A DNA stretch of 64,000 nucleotides, from assembly GCA_903813345.2 (NCBI GenBank), contig CAIIXF020000002.1:15756467-15820466 (forward strand), in the 5' to 3' direction. The notes below the pieces were generated by a model. That model worked only from the letters and a program-made list of their open reading frames with translations. It made no database searches and was not told the origin of the DNA. The translations under genes and the position numbers were made by a program. This stretch comes from Owenia fusiformis. Lineage: Eukaryota > Annelida > Polychaeta > Sabellida > Oweniidae. Positions 54,801 through 60,238 of this stretch are shown piece after piece (within the stretch, counting starts at the first letter, position 1; every line of letters begins with the position of its first letter).

Positions 54801-56719
54801 TTGCTGGTTACGTTGAGTAGTCTCATGTTGTTGTTGAGCAATGGTTGCTGCAGAGGGTTGACTATTATTCCCTCCAGCATCAGATCCACCCAGTAAATCA
54901 TCTGGTAATTCAGTCTCCAAATCATAGAGCTTCCCAAAAAATTCTGAAATTACAAGAAGATGTTTCTGTTTCAATCACATCTTTCACCTGACATAATAAA
55001 CTAACATGCATACAACTTGCTTCTTAACACTTCCAGATAATAAATTAATGAGTAACCTTGAAATAAAGATTACAATTACCCAGAAATTACTACCAGTACT
55101 GTACCTTCAGTTAAATTCTTGTGAGAAGAATAATGAAACTTTTCACAAAAACATCATGGGGAGAGCACTCAGGATGGGACAAATATTTAACTCACGCAGC
55201 AGTATTGATAAGCATGATTTTCACATCATTTTTTCATATTTACTCTAAGAAAGATGACAATAAAATTTACATAAACATTTATAACACGTATCTTTCAGTC
55301 CAAGCGATAAGTATTAAGCTAAATTAATAGAATCTGTTTAGCTTAGAGAGCTATATACTCCAAACTCGGAAGAGCAACCTACATTCATACACCTGGGAAT
55401 ACATGTACTTGATTTTTTTGCTATTTATCGGTCAGATTCAAGAAGCTTTGTAAAATTGTCGATATAAGTTGTGCTTGTAACTAATTTACAAATGTCTCAG
55501 ATAAAATAGGTCAGAGATTATCCATGATATTTTCAGTTTCAAATTGAATCATATCATCATTGGTCAATTTATGAAGATAACATTTCAACTCTTCTCTTTT
55601 GTTTTGAATCTACCTAATGCGATTACTTGGTAAATAACACTTAATAGATGTCTAGTTTACATATGAAGCAGAAGATGAACAAATTTAGGGTTGTGCTAAA
55701 TACCACCTAGGTGCCCCACACCTAGGTGTCCCCATTGAAATGCCTTACTGGCATATTTTCTACTTTATTTCAAGATAACATTTTTCCTAGTGTTAATATG
55801 GTACATAATAAAGTATTTTCGTGGAACTTATGTAAATATTTCTGTTTATGATATTTTTAATTGTCTTGAAAATTCTGATCGATGTCGAGAAAGTCATCTG
55901 TAAGAATAATATTTCATTATTTGCTCACTATAAAATGCTACAAATTCACTATTTTAGCAACAAGTAAGAACAATATATATATTTCAAATATAAATGCACG
56001 CTTTAGCATTAATGGTGTTTTATTACTACAAATAAACCATACATATGAGCAAAATTCCAGGTGCCCATTTTTCTATGAACAATAAAGCTTTTTACATTTT
56101 ATTTTCGAATCTTCTTTGCTATATTCTCGACTACAAATTATTATTTTAAGCCTATATAATGTCAAGTTAATATGACAAAGGAAATAATACTATATTTAAA
56201 ATGTGTACGTGGTTTAAAATGGAATTAGCAATCCAGGTGCCCAAGGGGACACCTAGGTGGTATTTAGTAATACCCCAAATTTAGGTGTCCGTGAAAGGCA
56301 TGAATGCCTAAATCAGCCTCCTAGATTTTGTCAAACTGTCCATTGAAGAATAATCATTCATTCCAAAATAATCATTCATTCAAATTCATAGGTGAACTAA
56401 ATCAGAAACCACTCTGTAAGTTGGAAGGGGTATAGGCTAAGCAAGTGGCTAGGCTTCAAATGTTCTTGAATATGATAGACTTATTCACCTTCGATTTCCA
56501 AACAAACGAAACAGCCAAAAATTGAATGTGAAAAATGATCTAAAATTCAAATTTTGAGCGTCCACACAATCGTATCAGTATCAAAGTTTCAGGACTTTCA
56601 GAGAAGTCTAATGCAAAGAATATATGCTACTTACCGCCATCTCCCGGGGTTATCAGACCCGACGATGACAATTTTTGTCTTTTATTCGGGGGCCCATCCA
56701 CGAGTTGTTGGTCGGCCAT
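10926..56719 (-). CDS. CREBBP: CREB-binding protein / p300 lysine acetyltransferase (whole gene span, 24 coding exon positions)
   Basis: This is a nuclear transcriptional co-activator and histone/protein lysine acetyltransferase of the CBP/p300 (KAT3) family. The coding join on the minus strand is 56719-56635, 54943-54255, 52803-52528, 30551-30320, 30103-29981, 29807-29646, 28465-28258, 27591-27141, 26812-26720, 25812-25380, 25190-25072 (or 25017-24899), 21038-20710, 20114-20037, 18511-18455 (or 17887-17831), 17333-17256, 16953-16886, 16760-16613, 16272-16132, 15844-15731, 15482-15317, 14857-14639, 14256-14095, 13874-13593, 12842-10926. The sum is 6630 nt, 2209 residues, against about 2400 in human CBP/p300. 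Domains: LxxLL 77-81, TAZ1 about 369-457, KIX about 573-656, bromodomain about 918-1035, RING/PHD about 1067-1160, HAT about 1161-1545, ZZ about 1549-1592, TAZ2 about 1608-1690, NCBD about 1876-1917. CBP and p300 are one gene in most invertebrates, so the symbol stands for the pair. Confidence 0.97.
12985..13565. repeat. Tandem repeat filling CBP intron 23, about 120-130 bp unit
   Basis: About four to five degenerate copies of AACTTGATATC..., GTGTGCGAATTTGGA, GAAATGGCGATGACAAGATT and CAAAATGGCCACCAGAAAAC. It fills most of the 750-nt intron between exons 23 and 24. Minus-strand frames through it are repeat artefacts. Confidence 0.8.
13593..13874 (-). CDS. CREBBP: CBP exon 23, HAT C-terminus and ZZ start
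   Basis: 94 codons (1478-1571). [20 protein letters not shown] and [18 protein letters not shown] close the HAT domain. [20 protein letters not shown] opens the ZZ zinc finger. The acceptor is TTTCAG|GTG and the donor is GAG|GTAAGTTA. Confidence 0.97.
14095..14256 (-). CDS. CREBBP: CBP exon 22, lysine-rich autoacetylation loop
   Basis: 54 codons (1424-1477). The first 32 residues are dominated by Lys, Asn and Ser ([18 protein letters not shown] and more). This matches the p300 loop whose autoacetylation relieves inhibition. [17 protein letters not shown] resumes the HAT fold. The acceptor is GTGCAG|ATT and the donor is GAG|GTTAGTAG; phase 0 at both ends. Confidence 0.96.
14639..14857 (-). 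CDS. CREBBP: CBP exon 21, HAT and acidic helix
   Basis: 73 codons (1351-1423). [20 protein letters not shown] is invariant HAT sequence, followed by a Glu/Arg-rich helix and an acidic tail. The acceptor is TTTCAG|GAT and the donor is GAT|GTAAGTTA; phase 0 at both ends. Confidence 0.97.
15317..15482 (-). CDS. CREBBP: CBP exon 20, HAT catalytic segment
   Basis: 166 nt, residues 1295-1350. [19 protein letters not shown], then [19 protein letters not shown]. Trp1332 and Tyr1333 correspond to the Trp1466/Tyr1467 pair of p300, of which the Tyr acts as general acid in the Theorell-Chance mechanism. The acceptor is TTCTAG|GTAT and the donor is AAA|GTAAGGAG. The catalytic residues are intact, so the enzyme should be active. 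Confidence 0.97.
15731..15844 (-). CDS. CREBBP: CBP exon 19, HAT core, acetyl-CoA-binding segment
   Basis: 114 nt, residues 1257-1295. [20 protein letters not shown] and [19 protein letters not shown] are almost identical to human CBP/p300. The segment contains the Leu-Asp-Ser and Arg-Thr-Ala residues that bind acetyl-CoA in p300. The acceptor is TTTCAG|ACG and the donor is TGGG|GTAAGTG. Confidence 0.97.
16132..16272 (-). CDS. CREBBP: CBP exon 18, HAT core
   Basis: 141 nt, residues 1210-1257. [20 protein letters not shown] and [17 protein letters not shown] are hallmark KAT11 strands. The acceptor is TTTCAG|GTTT and the donor is CCAG|GTAATTT. Confidence 0.97.
16613..16760 (-). CDS. CREBBP: CBP exon 17, HAT domain N-terminal part
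   Basis: 148 nt, residues 1161-1210. [19 protein letters not shown] and [20 protein letters not shown] match the first helix and strands of the KAT11 fold. The acceptor is TTTCAG|GAC and the donor is ATAA|GTAAGTTC. Confidence 0.96.
16886..16953 (-). CDS. CREBBP: CBP exon 16, end of PHD and basic linker
   Basis: 68 nt, residues 1138-1161: [20 protein letters not shown], the last CxxC pair followed by a basic KKRKEN linker into the HAT domain. The acceptor is GTTTCAG|ATT and the donor is AAGA|GTAAGTAT; the exon ends in phase 1. Confidence 0.95.
17256..17333 (-). CDS. CREBBP: CBP exon 15, PHD zinc finger
   Basis: 78 nt, residues 1112-1138: [20 protein letters not shown] then QIWPSG. It carries the CxxC and H-x-x-C zinc ligands of the CBP/p300 PHD/RING module, which restrains the HAT domain in p300. 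The acceptor is CTTTTAG|GTTC and the donor is GCGG|GTATGTC. Confidence 0.96.
17831..17887 (-). CDS. CREBBP: CBP exon 14b, linker before PHD (alternative to 14a)
   Basis: 57 nt, phase 2 in and out, encoding [19 protein letters not shown]. 11 of 20 positions agree with 14a, including KDQF, the K-x-KN spacing and the final EP. The acceptor is GTTTTAG|TTG and the donor is AACC|GTAAGTGA. Since 57 is a multiple of 3, using either, both or neither exon keeps the frame. It is closer to the human linker, so it may be the older or default version. Confidence 0.88.
18455..18511 (-). CDS. CREBBP: CBP exon 14a, linker before PHD (alternative to 14b)
   Basis: 57 nt, phase 2 in and out, encoding [19 protein letters not shown] plus shared edge codons. 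It corresponds to the KDQF-containing linker between the RING part and the PHD cysteines in human CBP. The acceptor is ATTGCAG|CAAG and the donor is AACC|GTAAGTTAG. A second copy of the same length and phase lies 567 nt downstream. It is less like human CBP than 14b. Confidence 0.88.
18640..19060 (+). repeat. Dispersed repeat, unsplit copy (intron 13)
   Basis: Shares about 400 bp with 30940-31267 joined to 50960-51050, and in inverse with about 62640-62960. Landmarks are TTCAGTCAAA, GGGGAGATTCCCCATAGA, ATACATAAGGGTGA, AAAGGGAACTT, CCCGCCATGCTAT and GGTGAAACTGGTAACTACAT. This copy is continuous across AACTTTTTCCTATACCCGCC, the site at which the copy in intron 3 is interrupted. Confidence 0.75.
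19198..19326. repeat. 128-bp hairpin element (intron 13)
   Basis: Arms of about 52 bp (CACATAAGCTCC..., GGCTGGCGC, TTGAGTATT...TGTTCAG) are inverted around a short AT loop. It is more GC-rich than its surroundings and probably a MITE. The RNA would fold into a stable stem. Confidence 0.75.
19403..19642. repeat. Small inverted-ended element (intron 13), family also at 26950 and 36170
   Basis: The ends ATTAAAGGCAGAATCAGATCTA and, inverted, TAGATCTGATCCTCCTTTAAT make about 20-bp terminal repeats. Right-end sequence (TTTAGAAAATAGACA, GGAATGAT, CTCGCTAGATCTGAT) recurs at 36165-36255 and in inverse at 26950-27035. Confidence 0.6.
20037..20114 (-). CDS. CREBBP: CBP exon 13, RING/PHD cysteine segment (short form)
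   Basis: 78 nt, residues 1067-1093: [20 protein letters not shown] and a short tail. The chosen acceptor, CTGACAG|ATATG, gives a gap-free match to the family. Another AG 30 nt upstream (CTACAG|TCTG, exon start 20144) is in frame and would insert ten residues ([10 protein letters not shown] plus the split codon). It has no competing AG immediately before it, so it may be the main site. The donor is CCAA|GTAAGTATA. Confidence 0.85.
20710..21038 (-). CDS. CREBBP: CBP exon 12, bromodomain core and start of RING/PHD
   Basis: Residues 958-1067. [20 protein letters not shown] and [20 protein letters not shown] give bromodomain helices A to C. Asn1002 in VYNRKT is the acetyl-lysine anchor (Asn1168 in human CBP). 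[11 protein letters not shown] and [17 protein letters not shown] begin the cysteine-rich RING/PHD module. The acceptor is TTCCAG|GAC and the donor is CAAG|GTATGTAA; the exon ends in phase 2. Confidence 0.97.
21085..21305. repeat. Dispersed repeat related to 61.9-62.3 kb
   Basis: Shares CAAGGCATTAACATG, CACCACCT, GCCAAACACTGTCA and the TGGTGGTGACATAA end with 61895-62325, in the same orientation. The two copies differ in internal length. Confidence 0.55.
21330..23765. repeat. 48-bp minisatellite in the intron after exon 11b
   Basis: About 40 copies of a 48-bp unit beginning GGTGATCTTAACTGAGGCGT and ending GTGGTTATACAA, with a few shorter or longer variants at the edges. Because 48 is 16 codons, long frames stay open on both strands (16-residue peptide repeats), but these are artefacts. 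Two 220-bp non-repeat blocks interrupt the array at about 22417-22635 and 23070-23290. They are 653 bp apart and nearly identical, with matching arrays after each, so a higher-order block was duplicated. Confidence 0.95.
23884..24415. repeat. About 530-bp element with long terminal inverted repeats
   Basis: The left end near 23884-23965 (AGCCTGACTACGGTAAAGTC, GTCACAAATGGCGGA, AACCGTC) is matched in inverse at 24335-24415. The arms are about 75-80 bp with few differences. There is no coding content, so it is a MITE in the intron after exon 11b. Confidence 0.75.
24899..25017 (-). CDS. CREBBP: CBP exon 11b, bromodomain start, VPF version (alternative to 11a)
   Basis: 119 nt, with the same phases as 11a. 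It reads [20 protein letters not shown], then [16 protein letters not shown]. It matches 11a at 31 of 40 residues. The differences include Leu to Val at the first shelf residue, Tyr to Asn in helix Z, Asn to Glu after the shelf and Gln to Gly before IP. The acceptor is TATTCCAG|TTT and the donor is CCC|GTAAGTTTT, both good. It has no stop and no frame damage, so it looks functional rather than decayed. Confidence 0.93.
25072..25190 (-). CDS. CREBBP: CBP exon 11a, bromodomain start, LPF version (alternative to 11b)
   Basis: 119 nt, residues 918-957. [20 protein letters not shown] is helix Z of the bromodomain, followed by [16 protein letters not shown], the ZA loop with the Leu-Pro-Phe shelf (943-945) that lines the acetyl-lysine pocket in CBP. 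The acceptor is ATTGCAG|TAT and the donor is CCT|GTAAGTTTG; phase 1 in, phase 0 out. A near-duplicate (11b) begins 54 nt downstream with the same length and phases. Because 119 is not a multiple of 3, a transcript may keep only one of them. Confidence 0.94.
25380..25812 (-). CDS. CREBBP: CBP exon 10, polyQ and repeated SUMO-type motifs (CRD1-like region)
   Basis: Residues 774-918. It starts with ten consecutive Gln, then Thr/Ala-rich sequence. From 821 to 904 there are eight psi-K-x-E motifs, with lysines at 822, 826, 830, 834, 861, 865, 877 and 902. It ends in a [11 protein letters not shown] basic patch just before the bromodomain. In p300/CBP the matching region (CRD1) is SUMO-modified and repressive. 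The acceptor is TTTCAG|TTG and the donor is AAAA|GTATGTA; phase 1 out. Confidence 0.94.
26720..26812 (-). CDS. CREBBP: CBP exon 9, linker
   Basis: 31 codons (residues 743-773), Pro/Gln-rich at the start and then a helical [14 protein letters not shown]. The acceptor is CTATAG|ATG and the donor is CAG|GTATGTT. It is phase 0 at both ends, so skipping it would keep the frame. Confidence 0.92.
27141..27591 (-). CDS. CREBBP: CBP exon 8, KIX core and proline-rich linker
   Basis: Residues 592-742. [17 protein letters not shown], then [15 protein letters not shown] and [20 protein letters not shown], give the second and third KIX helices, including the YARKVE face that docks the KID helix. The linker after residue 656 is rich in Ala, Pro and Asn. 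The donor used is ATG|GTAAGTCC. A second GT 9 bases earlier (CAA|GTAAGAATG) is also in frame and would drop three residues. Confidence 0.96.
28258..28465 (-). CDS. CREBBP: CBP exon 7, KIX domain start
   Basis: Residues 523-592. [19 protein letters not shown] (574-592) is the first KIX helix. KIX binds phospho-CREB, c-Myb and MLL activation domains in the family. The acceptor is CTACAG|GTA and the donor is AAATT|GTAAGTC; the exon ends in phase 2 and splits the Leu codon. Confidence 0.97.
28652..29502. mobile_element. 851-bp palindromic (foldback) element in intron 6 with target duplication
   Basis: The left arm from 28652 (CACCCTATGCAGACAGAGCC) and the right arm ending 29502 (its inverse) run about 415 bp each to a centre near 29070 (GGAGCTACGTTTATGGAGCT). 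A 5-bp direct duplication, GTCTG, flanks it at 28647-28651 and 29503-29507. The transcript of the intron would form a very long duplex. Confidence 0.88.
29646..29807 (-). CDS. CREBBP: CBP exon 6, linker between TAZ1 and KIX
   Basis: Residues 469-523. It is Gly/Ser/Pro-rich and contains [13 protein letters not shown], a conserved short segment of the TAZ1-KIX linker in the family. The acceptor is CTTTAG|CAC and the donor is GCAG|GTAAG; phase 1 in and out. Confidence 0.94.
29981..30103 (-). CDS. CREBBP: CBP exon 5, TAZ1 (last part)
   Basis: Residues 428-469. [17 protein letters not shown] and [10 protein letters not shown] supply the final TAZ1 helix and the third zinc site. The acceptor is TTTCAG|TGG and the donor is GCAG|GTACATT; phase 1 in and out. 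Confidence 0.96.
30320..30551 (-). CDS. CREBBP: CBP exon 4, TAZ1 zinc finger (first part)
   Basis: Residues 351-428. [20 protein letters not shown] starts TAZ1, followed by the Cys/His set of the first two zinc sites ([29 protein letters not shown]). TAZ1 binds HIF-1alpha, CITED2 and STAT activation domains in known family members. The acceptor is TTATAG|CCT and the donor is CAAG|GTAACAC; the exon ends in phase 1. Confidence 0.96.
30940..31267 (+). repeat. Left part of the dispersed repeat split by the 19.7-kb insertion
   Basis: It matches 18650-18975 and stops at AAAGGGAACTTTCTACTATG. The rest of the repeat (CCCGCCATGC...) resumes at 50963. Confidence 0.75.
31505..32110. repeat. Left subterminal array of GTCTGAATTCAGAC palindromes
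   Basis: About 14 copies of the palindrome (some GCCTG variants) alternate at 38-40 bp, forming a 77-bp repeat with the spacers ACTTGCTAAGCTTGGATGAG and AATCTATAAAACTGAAATA. It resembles an array of transposase or host-protein binding sites. Confidence 0.9.
32470..33745. repeat. Nested element with inverted ends, inside the 19.7-kb insertion
   Basis: The left end (32480-32700: ATCATCGACAAAGTACAGTG, GTGATGTAGGTTT, AGCTTTCTGAT) is repeated in inverse at 33560-33745. The same end also occurs at 2010-2265. The interior is AT-rich with no ORF. Confidence 0.6.
37180..38130. repeat. Tandem array, about 135-bp unit with ATGGCGGCCATTTTGAAA
   Basis: About seven degenerate copies of AAATCCATCCACTGGTATTT, GAGTTATCAA, ATGGCGGCCATTTTGAAAT, CAGCTGCCATCTTGAAAA and CTAGGCATCAGCATATA. 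Such arrays, ending in an ACGGACGG tract, are widespread in marine invertebrate genomes. The unit holds a YY1-like ATGGCGGC core. Confidence 0.85.
38135..38172. repeat. ACGG/ACGA tetranucleotide tract
   Basis: A short impure run of ACGG and ACGA closes the preceding array. It is followed by TATCCCCCTCGAATTTCGTT. Confidence 0.9.
38330..39235. repeat. Tandem array rich in TGACCT/AGGTCA half-sites
   Basis: About eight degenerate units of about 110 bp: ATATTGACCT-TTGATCTTGG-ATGACCTTGACC, AGGTCACCTAATCATGGGTC, GCCAAGGGTCACA and AGCCCCA. Each unit has several TGACCT or AGGTCA words, which are nuclear-receptor half-sites. The array is clear; any receptor binding is inference. Confidence 0.85.
39240..40200. 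other. Non-coding interior; unassigned minus-strand frame
   Basis: A minus-strand frame at 39203-39466 (87 residues, containing [20 protein letters not shown]) is open but matches no family I recognise and partly overlaps the half-site array. The rest is AT-rich without signals. Confidence 0.3.
41860..45780. other. Long AT-rich interior of the insertion, no gene seen
   Basis: Only short random frames on both strands. Two CTCCGGTTACGTTC words lie at 42073-42105. No terminal repeats, transposase motifs or splice-bounded conserved exons were recognised. Confidence 0.4.
45880..45936 (-). CDS. Candidate alternative first exon (19 codons), inside intron 3
   Basis: On the minus strand an ATG opens [19 protein letters not shown] and ends at a strong donor, GAG|GTAAGTCT, in phase 0. 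CBP exon 4 has a phase-0 acceptor, so the two could be joined in frame to give a shorter CBP beginning just before TAZ1. The NRF-1/CCAAT cluster lies 130-190 bp upstream. The peptide matches nothing I know. It could also be the first exon of a nested gene, or chance. Confidence 0.3.
46060..46130 (-). promoter_or_regulatory. Promoter-like cluster: two NRF-1 sites around a CCAAT box
   Basis: GCGCATGCGC at 46067-46076 and TGCGCATGCG at 46118-46127 are near-perfect NRF-1 palindromes, rare in such AT-rich DNA. CCAAT on the minus strand lies between them at 46097-46101. A YY1-like AATATGGCGGCC occurs at 46568-46580. There is no TATA box. Confidence 0.45.
46959..47031 (-). CDS. Orphan candidate exon, origin unknown
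   Basis: 73 nt bounded by TTTTTTGTAG|G and AAG|GTGAGTAA. In the open frame it reads [20 protein letters not shown] and IWIK. It does not fit CBP: inserted after exon 3 it would frameshift and hit a stop within the exon. It may be an exon of a decayed or nested gene, or a poison exon. I do not recognise the peptide. Confidence 0.25.
47200..50360. other. Non-coding interior of the insertion, right side
   Basis: No open frame of note on either strand and no recognisable repeat family. It ends at the right palindrome array. Confidence 0.4.
50365..50840. repeat. Right subterminal array of GTCTGAATTCAGAC palindromes
   Basis: About nine or ten copies of the same palindrome at irregular spacing (45-60 bp). 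The spacers, such as GATAAACAAATTCAT and GGAAAAGCCTGTG, differ from those of the left array. The array stops about 120 bp before the right terminus. Confidence 0.9.
50960..51050 (+). repeat. Right part of the split dispersed repeat
   Basis: TATACCCGCCATGCTATCTG and GGTGAAACTGGTAACTACAT match 18976-19055 closely. It continues the left part, which stops at 31267. Confidence 0.8.
51051..52527. other. Intron 3 remainder near exon 3
   Basis: No gene. A short TTATTAGCCAC duplication lies at 51508-51536, and a weak fragment of the GGTGAAACTGGTAACTAC repeat at about 51399-51425. Confidence 0.4.
52528..52803 (-). CDS. CREBBP: CBP exon 3, Ser/Asn-rich linker
   Basis: Residues 259-350, disordered and rich in Ser, Asn, Thr and Leu. 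The acceptor is TTTTCCAG|CAA and the donor is AAT|GTAAGTAG. It is 276 nt (92 codons), phase 0 at both ends, so it joins directly to exon 4. A 22-kb intron follows. I saw no further in-phase coding exon with family similarity in that intron. Confidence 0.93.
54255..54943 (-). CDS. CREBBP: CBP exon 2, nuclear-receptor interaction region
   Basis: Residues 29-258. It opens with [18 protein letters not shown], the acidic stretch that follows the NLS in CBP/p300. LSQLL at 77-81 is an LxxLL motif in the place where CBP/p300 contact nuclear receptors. The rest is low-complexity Ser/Asn/Gln. The acceptor is TTTCAG|AA, the donor is AAG|GTAAGTG, and the exon ends in phase 0. Confidence 0.95.
55695..56275. 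repeat. About 575-bp inverted-ended element in CBP intron 1
   Basis: The left end AAATACCACCTAGGTG..., ACACCTAGGTGTCCCC is matched in inverse by GGGGACACCTAGGTGGTATTT at about 56245-56268. The interior is AT-rich and non-coding, so it is probably a MITE. Confidence 0.65.
56635..56719 (-). CDS. CREBBP: CBP exon 1, start codon and NLS-like N-terminus
   Basis: Encodes residues 1-28 plus one base. The start was chosen because the reading [17 protein letters not shown] matches the CBP/p300 N-terminus, in which a Pro-Pro stretch is followed by a basic NLS-like cluster. The donor is G|GTAAGTAG and the exon ends in phase 1. The 5' UTR must lie above 56720. Confidence 0.93.
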
Positions 56720-57300
56720 GTTTGTGTACATAAAAATGATCCAAATTCAAATTTATATTTTGGCTTTAAAACCGCATCTGCACCACATTTGTCCATAAAA
56801 TATACATTTTGCAAGCACAATATATATCCCAACGCACGGATGGCTTCCTAAGACAATATTCAAGGCATCTTTAGACTGTCTGATTATCGGCAGTTTTGAC
56901 GAATTTGCTGAAGCACAAAGCCGAATCTAGGTGAAGCGTTGAAACCAATATTTGTCCATATATCCGACTATATACGATTTAATCCTTACTGAGAATATTA
57001 TCCTATATCCTAACTAAAATCCTATAAGGTCTCTGCCTAACTATCATGACCAAAGAGCATACAATCCATGGAAGAAAACTAATAATTCCAAGGCTATATT
57101 CCTCAAAATGGCGGCTGTTGATGAAAAGTTTTCGCTTGTCACAGAGAAGTCCGGAAATTGCCGAGCACCAATCAAGCGCACGGAAATTAAATATTCATAA
57201 GAATTTAGTATCACGTGACTAAAAACAAGCGTATTATTTGTCGGTTTCACTAATTTATGCAGGTGCGAGCAAGGTGCGATCAGTCGGGAATGTTCGGCAT
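56720..57300 (-). promoter_or_regulatory. Likely CBP promoter and 5' UTR
   Basis: Above the start codon there is a small relatively CpG-containing stretch with motifs typical of TATA-less housekeeping promoters: an ETS-type CCGGAA at 57151-57156, a CCAAT at 57168-57172 and a YY1-type AAAATGGCGGC at 57105-57115. The 5' UTR would be roughly 57100 to 56720. The exact start site is inferred from motif spacing only, and an upstream non-coding exon is possible. Confidence 0.5.
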
Positions 57301-58700
57301 TGTTCGGGAGTGCTCTTTAAACTTGATTGACAGCCAAGAGAGAAATTGCATTAGAGCATCTATCTGATCTCTCTCATGTAAAGTTCTCTTTTAGTTGAGC
57401 ACTCTTATTTATTCTTTAGCGATTGCGTTTAATAGTGATCACTGGACATAAAATGGCCGTAACAATATGTTACTACTTCTTTGATTCAGAATAAGTGATC
57501 TTAACGAAAAGAACATCCAACAAGGCATATTCATATTGTTTATGGTTGTGCATTGATGATGATTTCTTTTTAGCGTTTTAGTAAGCACAAAAATGTTTTA
57601 CAGTAGATTATATCGAATTTTGTAGATTGACATGTTCAAATACTAACATAAATTGCAACTGTATAGGAATAGAGGGCATTTGTAGGCTTGTTCGTTATCA
57701 TGAGAAACTTTCTAAGAGAAATGTCAAAAATCAAGATTAATCTCAAAGCATTTGCCGAAGAAATAAACGTAAATCAAGTCTCATTTCAAGACCATTCGGA
57801 AAAATCTTTACATTGTTTGTAAACATTTGTTTGTCTGAAATGTCATTCGGTTAGGCAATTTCAAACACTAGGTGAAGCGGCAAAATTGCGCTGAACGGAC
57901 TGGGATCCAGACTGCTAACAAGGGGGCACATTTAAAGTCAAAAATAAAATACTTGATTTTCCGTGGTCCCTATAACCCAAAAATCTGAAATTTATGCCCA
58001 TTTTTGATAGATTTGCCTAAAATTAAAAAAATATCCAAAAGCCCAAGTAATGCCCAAAATGGCAAACTAATTTAGGCTCTACAAAAAAGTTGTTCCCCAA
58101 AGTATTTTTGAGCCACCTAGGGAGGGGGCTCGGGGAAGGGGCCAATAGGTCGGATTTGTTTGTCAAGTTACTTACCGTCTTTTTAAAATGTTTAAATTCT
58201 CCTTAGTTGGTAATTTTGTAATGGATCTACAGTAGAGCGCTTATATTTTAAGTGGCAAAAAGACGATACGAGCAAGAGAAGTTTCGAAAAATTGTTGATT
58301 TTACAATATTCATTGCTCTTATCTCTTTATTTCATATCATAGTCAAACATTTCTAGCTTTATTTCGGGATAATCCTTCGATTTCTTATCTAGCCCGGCCA
58401 AAAATGGATATAAAAAAATGTAAAGGGACACTTCCCAAATGCCGCCATAAACATGATAAAGTCTTCCATAAATTTTATGTTAGGTGTATCTCAATTGTTT
58501 TTCAGAAAATAGAATTGGGATTGTAAGGTTACATTGACATGCTTTTAGTGAAGTTTTGTTCCACTCTCTACTGTAGTCTGTGCACTGGCGGATCTGAGGG
58601 GGGCAATCGATTAAGGGTCCGATTAATTAGCTTTTGGGACGTAAATGAGCCTTTTAAGGCCTTATTTTAATTAACATCTTGTGATACATTGTTAATTTGC
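57301..58700. other. Upstream intergenic, no gene seen
   Basis: Only short frames. The G-rich stretch around 58110-58145 is low complexity. No divergent gene sharing the CBP promoter is visible. Confidence 0.4.
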
Positions 58701-58714
58701 TATATTACCTTAAA

Positions 58715-59365
58715 GAGTAATCTATTATCTTTCAAATAACAAAAATCAAGGTAATACCTTTTCTGGTACTGAACTTATGCACGTTCAAAGATAGCAGGTA
58801 TCGCGAAAACACATTGAAATAAATGGAACGTGTAGTGAATATCAGCAATTTCAAGTTCAACTTGTTTTTATCTTTGTATGGAGAATTGGACATATCAATA
58901 TGTCCAATTTGGATGGAATCTAAGCGTTTTTATCAACTTTATATGTTGACAATGGTAAAAATACAGATGCGGTAGGAAGCATCAATAAATTTGCAAATAA
59001 ATTAATGCATTTTAACACATTTTTATTTTTTTTCAAATTCATTTGGTACGCCTGTGCGTATTTTGCGTAATAGGCGCTACGCCCATGGATATGATACCAC
59101 TTTTCAAAATGTACTACAAGCAGCAATCAGTGATTTGGTATAAAGAAAATAGATAATAAATAAAGCATGTTGAACATTAAATTCTTTACTGAATAATCTA
59201 TCATCTTTCAAATAAAATAAAAATCAAGGTAATACCTTTTCTGGAACTGAACTTATACACTTTCAAAGATAGTAGGTATCACCAAATTCCGCTAAAATTA
59301 GTTTCGCGTTTACAATATTGAATAATCAACAATTTCAAGTTCAACTTGTTTTTGTCTTTAGTTGT
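58715..59365. repeat. Direct repeat pair, about 160 bp, 480 bp apart
   Basis: 58715-58880 and 59198-59362 share TCTTTCAAATAA, AAATCAAGGTAATACCTTTT, CTGAACTTAT, CAAAGATAG and ATTTCAAGTTCAACTTGTTT in the same order and orientation. A hairpin, ATTGGACATATCAATATGTCCAAT, follows the first copy. The direct orientation could reflect a short duplication or small LTR-like ends. Confidence 0.7.
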
Positions 59366-60238
59366 ACTACACAATCAATGATTCAGTAAGTAAATTGAGA
59401 AATGCCTGACTTGGTATTATTCAAACATAATTTCGGTCCATTATTTTGCCTAGCAACCACATAGCAACGGAATATAAATCAAATTAGTGAAATTGAAAAA
59501 TGGGGGGTAGGGGAGAATAAAAAATTATATCTAAAAGTTGGAGAGGGTTATCATTATAACCATTATATTATACCACAGTTTTCACGAACATTCAATAATG
59601 TGCAAAAGTATTCCAAAGGTATTCATCATGAAGTTTAAAAAAACGTTTTCTCTCAAATTCGTAAGGAGAACGCGATTTGCGAATATGTACCACTTAACTT
59701 TATTTTAACTATATATTCATAATACTAAGATATAGTCAATCGTGGCTCAATTTTCATGAAATAAAGTAAGTTGGAAAGGGGAATTCAATGGGATAAATGG
59801 TTATCTATCAAACAGAGCAATAATGATCACTTTGCATTTTCTACAATATAGGAAACAAGGTAATTATCAATATTTTAAGAATTTTATTTTTATTGGCATC
59901 AACTTCCGACTATCATAACTTTGCCACTCTACTTCAATCACCTAGGTTTTTACACCAAAATGTGTCTTAAATCTGTGGGTCAAGGTAGAAAAATAACCGG
60001 GAAGCACTAAAAAGCTTGCAAAAAATACTATAGTATTTTTCTGCGTTAAACTTCATCAGTGAAGTTCCCGTTATAAGAAGCAGTAGGGTGCATTTTTGAA
60101 GATTCGAGGTGTATAGAAATACATTTTGGACGGAGAGTTCACGTCTCCCCTAGAGAATCCTAAGGTAAAAAGAAATACCATTTGCTTGCTTTTTCGTTTA
60201 TCCGATTTGTTTATATAATTGCTTGTTTGTTGGTCATA

